NCBI RefSeq assembly: GCF_001942255.1
Contig: NZ_MKKC01000061.1
Span: 1 to 64,000 of the forward strand
Source: Nocardiopsis sp. CNR-923
GTDB lineage: Bacteria; Actinomycetota; Actinomycetes; Streptosporangiales; Streptosporangiaceae
DNA length: 64,000 nucleotides
Direction of reading: 5' to 3'
Below the pieces are notes generated by a model. It saw only the letters and a list, made by a program, of their open reading frames with translations, ran no database searches and was not told the origin of the DNA. A program made the translations under genes and the position numbers. Below are positions 38,389 to 45,174 of the stretch, piece by piece (the stretch's first letter is position 1; each line of letters opens with the position of its first letter).

Positions 38389-38509
38389 TACTCGCGACCA
38401 GCGGTAGACGAAGGAAGTTGGGGAAGTCCGTCGAATCCGCTGCCACCGGGGGTTCCGGCGACAGTGACAACGATCCCTTGAGACGACGGGACGAGATCAC
38501 TACATGGCT

Positions 38510-38526
38510 GGACGTGTTCGGGACGT
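38510..38526 (+). promoter_or_regulatory. Tandem GGACGT motif before the first DUF5919 gene
   Basis: GGACGT at 38510-38515 and again at 38521-38526, followed by TAAT. A very similar tandem stands before the second DUF5919 gene (41712-41727). Likely autoregulatory or common operator sites. Confidence 0.5.
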
Positions 38527-38576
38527 CTCGGTAATGTGAGCGCGTCCCCAGACATCCTGCGAACCCCGAGGTACAT

Positions 38577-39312
38577 GCCGAACGAGAGGTTGCGAGCCGC
38601 GCTCCTTCAGCGTGGCGTCACACCGGCCGACGTGGCCGAGGCGATCGGTGTCGACGCGAAGAGCGTCGAGCGTTGGATCACGCAGGGCCGCACCCCCTAC
38701 CGGCGGCATCGCTATTCGGCCGCGGCCTACCTCGGTGTGGATGAGACCTACATCTGGCCCGAAGCCCTCAGCCCGGAGCAGAGCAAGGCAGCGTCGCAGA
38801 GTGAGATCATCGAGATCTACCCCCACCGGTGGAGTGTCCCGGCCGACCTGTGGAAGCGCCTCTTCGAGGACGCCCAGGAAGAGATCTCGATCCTCGTCTT
38901 CAGCGGGTTCTTCCTGGCGGACGACCCGAGCATGCTCAAGCTCCTGGCGGACAAGGCCCGTTCGGGTGTCCGTGTTCGGATCCTTCTGGGCGACCCCGAC
39001 AGTGACGCCGTAGCGCAGCGCGGGGAGGACGAGGGCCTGGGCGAGCTCTTGGCCGCCAAGATCCGGAACGTCATCCTGATGTACAAGTCCCTGCGCGCCA
39101 TCGAGGGAACGGAGTTCCGGCTACACGGGACGACCCTGTACAACTCCCTGTACCGCGCCGACGACCAGCTCTTGGTGAACTCTCACGTGTACGGCTCCGT
39201 CGCGGCCGAAGCCCCCGTCTTCCACCTCCGCAAGATTCCCGGCGGTGGGATGATGAGCACCTACATGGAGAGCTACGAGAAGGTGTGGGACGGGGCGACC
39301 CCCCTCGACTGA
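38577..39312 (+). CDS. HTH-DUF5919 regulator, copy 1
   Basis: A 244-residue protein. N-terminal XRE-type helix-turn-helix (LRAALLQRGVTPADVAEAIGV, then DAKSVERWITQGRTPYRRHR). C-terminal DUF5919-type domain starting about residue 85: AQEEISILVFSGFFLADDP, VRVRILLGDPDSDAVAQRG, FRLHGTTLYNSLYRADDQLL and VNSHVYG. The spacing of RLH, N and NSH residues recalls the phospholipase-D-like fold; this is inference. ATG at 38577 is preferred by GAGG upstream and by alignment with copy 2; a GTG at 38536 is in frame. Paralogue of 41770-42504. Followed by the NUDIX gene in 10 bases. Confidence 0.85.
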
Positions 39313-39322
39313 GAGCAGGCCC

Positions 39323-39796
39323 ATGGGTAAGCGGATCGACTACTACGACGACCCCGAGGCACCGGCCGCGAACAGCCTCGTCCCGTCCGTGAACGTCTTC
39401 GTCGTCAACGACCGCGACGAAGTCCTGATGATCCGTCGCACCGACAACGACAACTGGGCGGTTCCCGGGGGCGCCGTCGACCTGGGCGAGTCGGTACCCC
39501 AGGCAGCAGTCCGGGAGACCCTGGAAGAAACCGGGATCACCTGCGAGATCACCGGAACCGTAGGGATCTACAGCGATCCGAAGCACATCATCTACTACAC
39601 GAGCGACGGCGAGGCCCGACAGGAATTCTCCATCGCGTTCACCGCCCGACCCGTCTCGGGTGAGCCCAGACCCAGCAGCGAATCCAAGGAAGTCGTCTGG
39701 GTTCCACGAACGGAGCTGGCGACATACAAGATGGACCGGTCCATGCGGCTACGCGTCGGGCACTTCCTCAACGGTGGACCGATGCACATCGGGTGA
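39323..39796 (+). CDS. NUDIX hydrolase of the AICE cargo
   Basis: A 157-residue NUDIX protein with MGKRIDYYDDPEAPAANSLVP, the box GGAVDLGESVPQAAVRETLEETGITCE and substrate-side VFVVNDRDEVLMIRRTDND (given in pieces; the box begins at about residue 49). Conserved Glu residues of RETLEETG are intact, so activity is likely. Substrate unknown. It follows the DUF5919 regulator by 10 bases and meets the HD gene end to end. Confidence 0.9.
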   Translation: MGKRIDYYDDPEAPAANSLVPSVNVFVVNDRDEVLMIRRTDNDNWAVPGGAVDLGESVPQAAVRETLEETGITCEITGTVGIYSDPKHIIYYTSDGEARQEFSIAFTARPVSGEPRPSSESKEVVWVPRTELATYKMDRSMRLRVGHFLNGGPMHIG

Positions 39797-39798
39797 TC

Positions 39799-40350
39799 TC
39801 ACCGAGCGTCGGCCAGGCGCTGTTCCACGGCCCGCACCGCTGACGTCAGCGTCGGTGAGGAACGGGTGATCGCGCGATGCACGAGGTGGTCAGGGGCGTA
39901 GCGCTCCAGAATCTCCGACAGGCGACGTTCGACCGGTAGGTGGGTGCCGTCCGGACTGGTGGTCATGTCCGAGTAGGTGAGCGCTTCCAGCAGGTGTTCC
40001 CGGGGGTAAGCGAACTCGCCTTCGAGCACACCCGGCATGCCGCGTTCCTCGGCTTCCACCACGGCCCCGGAGTGGTAGGCGACCAGGGAGCACAACTCCT
40101 GATCAGCGTTGTGAACGTCGCGCAGGTAGCGAGCACCGTCGAGGGGGTGGAAGCCGGTCGTCGCCAGGTCCGGGGAGTACCCGATGTCGTGCAGCCAGGC
40201 CGAGGCTTCGAGGAGATCGGCATCCTCCCCGAGAACGCCGTTCAGGGAACGGGCCTGTTCCGCCACGCCCTGTGTGTGCGCCCAGCGCCGGGGCAACGGT
40301 CGTTCGAGCAGCTTTCGCGCGAGATCCCGCGCCCAGTGAACATGTCCCAC
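39799..40350 (-). CDS. HD-domain phosphohydrolase
   Basis: A 183-residue protein with WAHTQGVAEQARSLNGVLG (first His), ASAWLHDIGYSPDLATTGFHP (HD), LVAYHSGA and a C-terminal helical part. GTG at 40350 has a TAGCCT -10 box seven bases upstream, inside the end of the GntR gene, so it is probably leaderless. Alternative longer frame to 40638 is a shadow of GntR. HD proteins hydrolyse nucleotides or phosphodiesters. Convergent with the NUDIX gene. Confidence 0.82.
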   Translation of the reverse strand: MGHVHWARDLARKLLERPLPRRWAHTQGVAEQARSLNGVLGEDADLLEASAWLHDIGYSPDLATTGFHPLDGARYLRDVHNADQELCSLVAYHSGAVVEAEERGMPGVLEGEFAYPREHLLEALTYSDMTTSPDGTHLPVERRLSEILERYAPDHLVHRAITRSSPTLTSAVRAVEQRLADAR

Positions 40351-40357
40351 ATGTGCC

Positions 40358-40363
40358 AGGCTA
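40358..40363 (-). promoter_or_regulatory. -10 box TAGCCT of the leaderless HD gene
   Basis: Minus-strand TAGCCT ends 7 bases before the GTG at 40350; it overlaps the stop of the GntR gene. Confidence 0.45.
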
Positions 40364-40846
40364 ACCCGCGGCCGTGTCCGACCCTTTGACGAACCGACCC
40401 TTACCGTGCACGGCGACCACGAGCCCGGTTCCCTCCAGCTCGGAGAGGGCCTGTCGCGCCGTCCCCCGCGACACGTCGTACTCGCGGACAAGCGCGGCCT
40501 CACTGGGCAGGGCGTCACCGGGCGTGAGTTCTCCGCTGGTGATGCGGTCGCGCAGGTCGGCAGCGATCCGCCGGTACTGGGCGGGAGGCGCGGAGCCCGG
40601 TTCCGCACGCTGGCGTTCTTCCTCGGTGCATACGACACGACCTGTTCCGGGAAGTGCCTTGATCAGCCGGTCCGATTCCAGCAAGACCAGAGCGCGGCGG
40701 ACCGTCGTGCGTGAGACACCGAACTCGTCTCCGAGCGCCGCCTCTGAGGGAAGCGCGTCCCCAGGCGCGAGGTCCCCCGCGGTGATGCGGGAGCGAAGGG
40801 CTTCCGCGATCTGGTTGTAGGTCCCCCAGGGGGTACGCGGACTCAA
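40361..40846 (-). CDS. Double winged-helix GntR-type regulator
   Basis: A 161-residue protein made of two consecutive GntR winged helices without an effector domain: TYNQIAEALRSRITAGDLAP with DEFGVSRTTVRRALVLLESD, then QYRRIAADLRDRITSGELTP with REYDVSRGTARQALSELEGT. The start is TTG at 40846 (MSPRTPWGTYNQ) with GAAGGAG upstream; a longer Cys-rich frame is not supported. The pSAM2 KorSA repressor is a GntR protein, so this may control pra. Inverted TTTCTGCA/TGCAGAAA elements upstream (40895-40929) could be its operator. Confidence 0.82.
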   Translation of the reverse strand: MSPRTPWGTYNQIAEALRSRITAGDLAPGDALPSEAALGDEFGVSRTTVRRALVLLESDRLIKALPGTGRVVCTEEERQRAEPGSAPPAQYRRIAADLRDRITSGELTPGDALPSEAALVREYDVSRGTARQALSELEGTGLVVAVHGKGRFVKGSDTAAG

Positions 40847-40894
40847 ACGGGCTCCTTCAGGACTCGGGCAACAGCGAACCGCAACATGCGCCGC

Positions 40895-40929
40895 TTTCTG
40901 CATTTTGCAGTAGCAGCATCGTGCAGAAA
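40895..40929. promoter_or_regulatory. Inverted TTTCTGCA...TGCAGAAA with inner CTGCA-TTT-TGCAG
   Basis: TTTCTGCA (40895-40902) and TGCAGAAA (40922-40929) are exact reverse complements; a tighter palindrome CTGCA-TTT-TGCAG lies at 40898-40910. In the AT-rich promoter region of the GntR gene. Candidate autoregulatory operator. Confidence 0.5.
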
Positions 40930-41064
40930 AGTTGAAGCGCATAGACGCCCGCCGGTGATGACCGGGCCTGTAGACCCTCCCCCCGACCATCACCAGGCGG
41001 ACGCCCCAACCGCAGCACTGACGCTGGTCACGGACGGAACCGAACGTCGACCTGCGGCCGGTCC

Positions 41065-41343
41065 TCACTTCTCCGGAGGACCGCCTTCCGCATCCCCGAT
41101 GCGACGGCCGCCCTGGGCGATCCGCTCGGGAAGCAGGTTCGCGTTCCCGATTCCGTTGGGGGGATGTTCAAGCTGGTTGGCGAACACCTCCACGTTCTCC
41201 TCGATGAGCGTGGGTGCGTGCTTCGCGTCGGCGTTCGTGGTGGTGGCGACCCACAGGCGTCCGTGACGCCGGATGGACCACTGGTCGCCGTAGTGGGCTT
41301 CGAGCAGTCGAAGCAGGACGTCCGGTCCGGTTGTGGCGCTCAC
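41065..41343 (-). CDS. Small AICE cargo protein
   Basis: A 92-residue protein, start GTG at 41343: VSATTGPDVLLRLLEAHYGDQ, WSIRRHGRLWVATTTNADAK, then HAPTLIEENVEVFANQLEHPP. AGGTGA stands 7 bases upstream. Overlaps by four bases (GTGA) the stop of a 42-residue frame upstream. Family not recognised; the N-terminal WSIRRxGRLWVA suggests a small beta domain. Confidence 0.7.
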   Translation of the reverse strand: MSATTGPDVLLRLLEAHYGDQWSIRRHGRLWVATTTNADAKHAPTLIEENVEVFANQLEHPPNGIGNANLLPERIAQGGRRIGDAEGGPPEK

Positions 41344-41468
41344 GCTGCCATCACCTCCATTCGTGAGATCTCGAAAAGGACTTTCAGACCGATCCGCGTC
41401 CGGTCGACCAGGTGAGCAGCGCGCCGTCTCTCCGCGTGGAGCACGTAGGGCCGAGCTACCCGGACCAT
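41340..41468 (-). CDS. 42-residue basic peptide upstream of the 92-residue gene
   Basis: Starts MVRVARPYVLHAERRRAAHL and ends EISRMEVMAA, with GTGA overlap to the next gene. No clear ribosome binding site at this ATG, so the real start may be further upstream. Coupling to the following gene is the main support. Confidence 0.4.
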   Translation of the reverse strand: MVRVARPYVLHAERRRAAHLVDRTRIGLKVLFEISRMEVMAA

Positions 41469-41711
41469 CGGTGCGACCGTGTACGCGGGAGATGGTGGTG
41501 TGAAGGGCAACTGCGAGCACGGCACTGGTCTTGGAGTTCGGTTCGTGGAGGGTGTGCGCTTCCGAACGTGTGCGAACGGGTTCCGCATAATCCGCCCCTA
41601 CTCGGTCGGGCCAGACACCCAGGAGTCCGAGGGACTCACAGGAGCCTTCGTTACCTGGGCAACGATGCTCCGAGTAAGCGGACATGTGTACCACGTATCG
41701 GACAAGTTGAG

Positions 41712-41727
41712 GGACGTCTAGGGACGT
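41712..41727 (+). promoter_or_regulatory. Tandem GGACGT motif before the second DUF5919 gene
   Basis: GGACGT at 41712-41717 and 41722-41727 (GGGACGTCTAGGGACGTCTT), followed by TTAT. Matches the tandem at 38510-38526. Confidence 0.5.
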
Positions 41728-41769
41728 CTTCTGTTATCGTCGGGTTCCCGCACCCCGGAGGGCATCGAC

Positions 41770-42504
41770 GTGAACACTGCACTGCGGAAGGCGCTGGCCG
41801 CGTCCCGACTCACCGAGACCGATGTGGCCACGCATCTCGGTGTCGACCCCAAGACCGTCCACCGATGGCTTTCGGGCCAACGGCCCTACCCTCGCCACCG
41901 CTGGGCGGTCGCCGATCTCCTCCAGGTGGACGAGGAGGAGCTATGGCCCAAGGAAGACCCCGATCCCGAAGAGGACTCCCCTGTCTCGGAGCACGTCTAC
42001 CGTGTGTTCGCCCACCGCTGGGAGGTGTCGAGGGAAGCGTGGTGCGCCCTCTTCGCCGAAGCGAAGCAGGAAATCGGCATCCTCGTCTACAGCGGCCTGT
42101 TCCTCGCCGACGACGCGGGCATCCTAGAGCTTCTGGCCGCGCGAGCCCGAGACGGCGTGAGCGTCCGGATTCTGTTGGGAGATCCCGATTCACCCGAGGT
42201 GCGGCGACGCGGGGAGGACGAGGAGATCGGAGACGCATTGGCCGCCAGGGCGCGGAACGCGCTCGCCCTCTTCCGTCCCCTCCTGGACGTCGACGGCATC
42301 GAGATCCGAACGCATTCCACCGTTCTGTACAACTCCGTCTACCTGACGGAGAAGCGGCTTCTGGTCAACCAGCACATCTATGGGCTGCCAGCGGCGAAGT
42401 CGCCGGTGGTCGAGATTGACCGAACCCTGTCCCCGGACATGGCCGAGACCTACGCACGGAGCTTCGAACTGGCGTGGGAGGGTGCGCGACCTGTCGCGCC
42501 GTGA
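41770..42504 (+). CDS. HTH-DUF5919 regulator, copy 2
   Basis: A 244-residue paralogue of 38577-39312. HTH: LRKALAASRLTETDVATHLGV with DPKTVHRWLSGQRPYPRHRW. C-terminal DUF5919: AKQEIGILVYSGLFLADDAG, VRILLGDPDSPEVRRRGEDE, IRTHSTVLYNSVYLTEKRLL, VNQHIYG. GTG at 41770, with GGAGGG seven bases upstream. Acidic inter-domain linker (EEELWPKEDPDPEEDSP). Last coding gene before the right end of the element. Confidence 0.85.
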   Translation: MNTALRKALAASRLTETDVATHLGVDPKTVHRWLSGQRPYPRHRWAVADLLQVDEEELWPKEDPDPEEDSPVSEHVYRVFAHRWEVSREAWCALFAEAKQEIGILVYSGLFLADDAGILELLAARARDGVSVRILLGDPDSPEVRRRGEDEEIGDALAARARNALALFRPLLDVDGIEIRTHSTVLYNSVYLTEKRLLVNQHIYGLPAAKSPVVEIDRTLSPDMAETYARSFELAWEGARPVAP

Positions 42505-42900
42505 GCCCGCCGACCTCGTTGCCGAATTGGGCTGTATGGGATCAAGGCGACGGCGCAAGCGCCGTCGCGCAGCCCGCCGCCCGTCTCGGGCTGCGGGCTG
42601 CCGCCCGGTCCCGAGACGGGCACCGGGCGAAGCGGAGGAGCAGCGCCACAAACGGACTCCATACGAGCAACAGACTCGGTCACCGTCTGGCGGTACCAGG
42701 GGGGCCCACCCCCCTGGACCCCCCGAACCCGCACGGAACCTGGCGCGACACCGGACGCGCGGGGGTACAGACCGACCGCGCCAGAACCCATGCGGGACCG
42801 AAACCGTGGTTGCCGAAGACGGGGGTGGGGGAGCCGTGGCGGAGCTCCCAGAAAGCCTCCGTCGACCTGGGGCGAAGGCATGGTGTGCCCGTGCGCGGCG
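42505..42900. other. Hairpin-rich non-coding region at the AICE right end
   Basis: No gene. Three perfect hairpins follow one another: 42547-42568 (10-bp arms, AA loop), 42579-42621 (12-bp arms GCCCGTCTCGGG/CCCGAGACGGGC, 19-base loop) and 42696-42717 (9-bp arms CCAGGGGGG/CCCCCCTGG). Could be terminator, single-strand origin or the clt transfer locus. Confidence 0.6.
42547..42568 (+). terminator. 10-bp perfect hairpin after DUF5919 copy 2
   Basis: Arms GCGACGGCGC and GCGCCGTCGC separated by AA, 43 bases after the stop codon. Probable terminator, and first of three hairpins. Confidence 0.6.
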
Positions 42901-42920
42901 TTGCACATTCATTGCAGATG
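42901..42920. repeat. Right-end arm-type repeat of the AICE
   Basis: TTGCACATTCATTGCAGATG, matching the left-end repeat at 32926-32944 in 17 of 19 positions and with the same 11-base internal period. Confidence 0.5.
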
Positions 42921-43013
42921 ACCCCGGGAACCAGGGGGTAACGGTAGGAACCGGCCGGGCGTATTCGCGCAGGTGGCCGGAGCGATCGCAGGTCCCGGAG
43001 TCGCTTTCAAGCG

Positions 43014-43056
43014 ATTTGCATACCGGAGGTCAGGGGTTCGACTCCCCTTGCTCCAC
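43014..43056 (+). other. tRNA 3'-half fragment resembling tRNA-Ala, presumed att remnant
   Basis: From the anticodon loop (TTTGCAT; anticodon TGC) through ACCGG, AGGTC and the T-arm AGGGG-TTCGACT-CCCCT to TGCTCCAC. There is no matching 5' half: upstream sequence cannot form the acceptor or D-arm. The 3' acceptor is one base short of GGCTCC, which would fit a missing G. It looks like the 3' half left by an integration at a tRNA-Ala(TGC) gene, and does not match the tRNA-Pro at the left end. Confidence 0.5.
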
Positions 43057-43085
43057 TCATCGCTTGCCACGTCACGGACGTGAAG

Positions 43086-43118
43086 ACGGCCACCCAGGCG
43101 ATCGCCTCGGGTGGCCGT
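43086..43118 (+). terminator. Hairpin after the tRNA fragment
   Basis: Arms ACGGCCACCC and GGGTGGCCGT with AGGCGATCGCCT, itself palindromic, in the loop. Placed as a tRNA terminator would be. Confidence 0.55.
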
Positions 43119-43887
43119 TGCGCATAGGGCGCACATTGCCCGCGTCGTCACGCGGCCCGGTCGGGTTCGTGCCTGTGTCCCAAGGACGTGTGCCGTGGAC
43201 ACACATCCCGCCGCGCGACGGGGCCGCCTCCACGCACACGCCCCTGCGGCTCCGCCTTCCGAAGGACCGCCCCGCCAGCCCTCCGTTTTCCGGGCGGCCT
43301 CGTCCGGGCGCTCCGGGATTCGCCCCCTGGCTCCACACCACTTCGCGACGGCCCTGTTCGGGGGAGGTCGCCCGCCCTGCCGGGTGGTTCCGTCATGGCA
43401 CGGGGAGGTGCGGCCCTCGGCCCACGCGCCCTTCCGGCGCTCGTTCGGGACCCGCTTGGGCGGTCGTCGCGTTCTGTGCACGGTTCTAGTCCGATCGGTG
43501 GGGCGCCCGCTTCGTCCCACCCGATCGGTCACCACGGGCATGCGGGGAAACCGCAGGTCATCCCGGTATTCATGGAATGCTTTCACCTCTACCACATGCG
43601 AACACTCTCCGTGTGTGTATGATGACACCTCCCCGAAGTGCAATGGTCCTAGTGGGCCATATGAGAAATAGGCCACTTGGGGACTGTTGGTGAACAGGGA
43701 CGATCCGTAGTTTCGACACCAGCGACAACGAGGAACACAGCGCGCCGAAACGATCAACCCCCGAAGACGAGCCGCGGCCCCCTGTCCGGCAGTCCTCGGA
43801 TCGGCCGTTCCTCCTCCCCCATCGGCGGTCGCGTCAGCCGGTGGGATTTCCGATCACCACACATGCTGATCTTGGGAGTGGGGCAAC
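43119..43887 (+). other. Long upstream region of wblA
   Basis: No supported gene; open frames are Arg/Pro-rich shadows. The 3' third is AT-richer, with a TATGAT hexamer at 43618-43623 and, downstream at about 43652-43677, an imperfect inverted repeat (AGTGGGCC ... GGCCACTT). A leader of about 250 bases is therefore likely for wblA, as known for wblA genes in Streptomyces. Confidence 0.5.
43618..43623 (+). promoter_or_regulatory. Candidate -10 (TATGAT) of wblA
   Basis: TATGAT close to the consensus -10, about 265 bases before the wblA ATG. No good -35 is visible, so an activator may be needed. Confidence 0.35.
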
Positions 43888-44202
43888 ATGTGGAATGAGA
43901 AGATGGCGGCCCGTGCCAAATGTCGGGAAATCGACCCCGATGCCCTCTTCGTGCAGGGTGCCGCGCAGAATCGCGCCAAACTCATCTGCCGGGGCTGCCC
44001 CGTGCGCACGATGTGCCTGGCCGAGGCGCTCGACAGCCGCATCGAGTTCGGTGTCTGGGGAGGCATGACCGAACGCGAGCGTCGTGCCCTCCTGCGTCGG
44101 CGCAAGGATGTCAGCGACTGGTACGAGCTGTTGACCTCGGCCGAGCGGCGATATGAGGAGGAGCGGTCCGGCAGGTCCGCTCCGGTCGCGGCGCACCCAT
44201 AG
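43888..44202 (+). CDS. wblA: WblA / WhiB4-type iron-sulfur regulator
   Basis: A 104-residue WhiB-family protein. Iron-sulfur cysteines C12, C34, C37 and C43 (CREIDPDAL, LICRGCPVRTMC), the WhiB turn GVWGGM (55-60) and the basic DNA-binding segment TERERRALLRRRKD. The FVQGAAQNRAK stretch is diagnostic of the WblA/WhiB4 group, which controls development and antibiotic production. ATG at 43888 has GGGAG upstream; a second in-frame ATG is 15 bases later. In M. tuberculosis the orthologue lies between the ArsA pair and ponA2. Here it is 12.7 kb beyond ponA2, on the far side of the AICE. Confidence 0.92.
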   Translation: MWNEKMAARAKCREIDPDALFVQGAAQNRAKLICRGCPVRTMCLAEALDSRIEFGVWGGMTERERRALLRRRKDVSDWYELLTSAERRYEEERSGRSAPVAAHP

Positions 44203-44375
44203 GGCGTGTTCCGTGGATGCCGCCCGTCGCGAGCGGCGCATCCAGTGCGGCTGTCGCAAGGCCGAAGAAGGAGTAGGGGTGGGGGGCCTTGCGACTGATG
44301 AAACGCCGCGAGAGTCGTGCCGGGGCATCGCGCAGCAGGGCTGGTGTCCGCGGAACACACCCCAGGGGGCGGACT
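44203..44375 (+). repeat. Two-copy stem-loop element, copy B (3' of wblA)
   Basis: Begins at the first base after the wblA TAG. Matches 23241-23455 (3' of crp) in two blocks; the middle 50-60 bases of copy A are missing here. The hairpin with arms GGATGC (44215-44220) and GCATCC (44238-44243) is fully conserved, as are AGGCCGAAGAAGGAGT, AGTCGTGCCGGGGC and TCGCGCAGCAGGG. Confidence 0.65.
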
Positions 44376-44495
44376 CGGCGGTCGGGGCGCGCCCCCGATG
44401 GAGGGGATCAGGGGAGGATCAGGGAGTGCCCCGATGTCCGTTCGCCACGGGATGGCCCATGATGGGGGGAGCACGGCCACGGTGGGAGAACAGCC

Positions 44496-45131
44496 GTGCC
44501 CCCTTCGGCTTTGGGAGTGGGAGTGGCAGTACGGGACCGTCGACAGCCGACGCGGCGCCACCAGGAGCAGCCGCAGGTCCGCCTCACACACGCTGACCGG
44601 GACGCGGTCGCCGAGATCCTTCGTGAGGCCTACAGCGTCGGCCAGCTCGACGAGCAGGAGTTCGACGAACGCCTCGACCACGCGATGCGGGCCAGGGTCC
44701 GCGCAGATGTCGAACCGCTCACCCGGGACCTCGGGGCGGTCCCGGCAGGACCCGGGACCCCCGGGACCCCCGGGACCACGACCGACCTCAGGACCCCCCT
44801 GCCCAGCACGCCGGTCGAACGGGTGGTCGCCGCCTGCACCCACGCGGGCAGCTACTTCTTCCCGTTCGTGGCGCCGCTGCTGATCTTCCTCGTGAGCGAC
44901 CGGTACTCGCCGTACGTCCGCCGCCAGGCCATGGAGGCGCTGAACTTCCAGCTCTTCTGCCTCATCGCGGGTGTGGGCGGTCTCCTGCTCTTCTTCCTGG
45001 TCCTGCCGTTCCTCGTCACCCTGTACGCGGTCGTGGGCGCGCTCTGCCTCCCGGCCGTCGCCTCGGTGGCCGCGCTCAGGGGCAAGAACTGGCGGTACCC
45101 GATGTTCCTCCGTCTCCTCAAGGACGACTGA
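44496..45131 (+). CDS. DUF1707 and DUF4870 membrane protein
   Basis: A 211-residue protein. N-terminal DUF1707 domain (RLTHADRDAVAEILREAYSV, GQLDEQEFDERLDHAMRA), Pro/Thr/Gly-rich linker with a GPGTPGTPGT repeat, and a C-terminal DUF4870 domain (HAGSYFFPFVAPLLIFLVSD, VRRQAMEALNFQLFCLIAG, then two helices). GTG at 44496 has GGGAG eight bases upstream; an in-frame GTG at 44523 could also serve. Function unknown. Confidence 0.82.
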   Translation: MPPSALGVGVAVRDRRQPTRRHQEQPQVRLTHADRDAVAEILREAYSVGQLDEQEFDERLDHAMRARVRADVEPLTRDLGAVPAGPGTPGTPGTTTDLRTPLPSTPVERVVAACTHAGSYFFPFVAPLLIFLVSDRYSPYVRRQAMEALNFQLFCLIAGVGGLLLFFLVLPFLVTLYAVVGALCLPAVASVAALRGKNWRYPMFLRLLKDD

Positions 45132-45174
45132 GCCGACGGAACGGAGGGCGCGGAGGCCCCGCGCCCTCGGTGGG

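Noticed and set aside
42979-43056. A complete tRNA, possibly tRNA-Sec, because of GGAGCGA...TTGCTCC and a TTTCAA loop
   Set aside because: The acceptor pairs (7 bp, one wobble), but no D-arm forms and the loop around TTTCAA is 6 bases. A one-base loss could hide a tRNA, but the 5' half still fails. It is better read as a 3'-half fragment.
43111-43671. A 186-residue open frame upstream of wblA
   Set aside because: Arg/Pro/His-rich shadow composition, no ribosome binding site and no recognisable motifs. It lies in the wblA leader region.
44760-44790. CRISPR-like short repeat (GGGACCCCC in the DUF1707/DUF4870 gene)
   Set aside because: It is a coding Gly-Pro-Thr linker repeat of about three units, without spacers.
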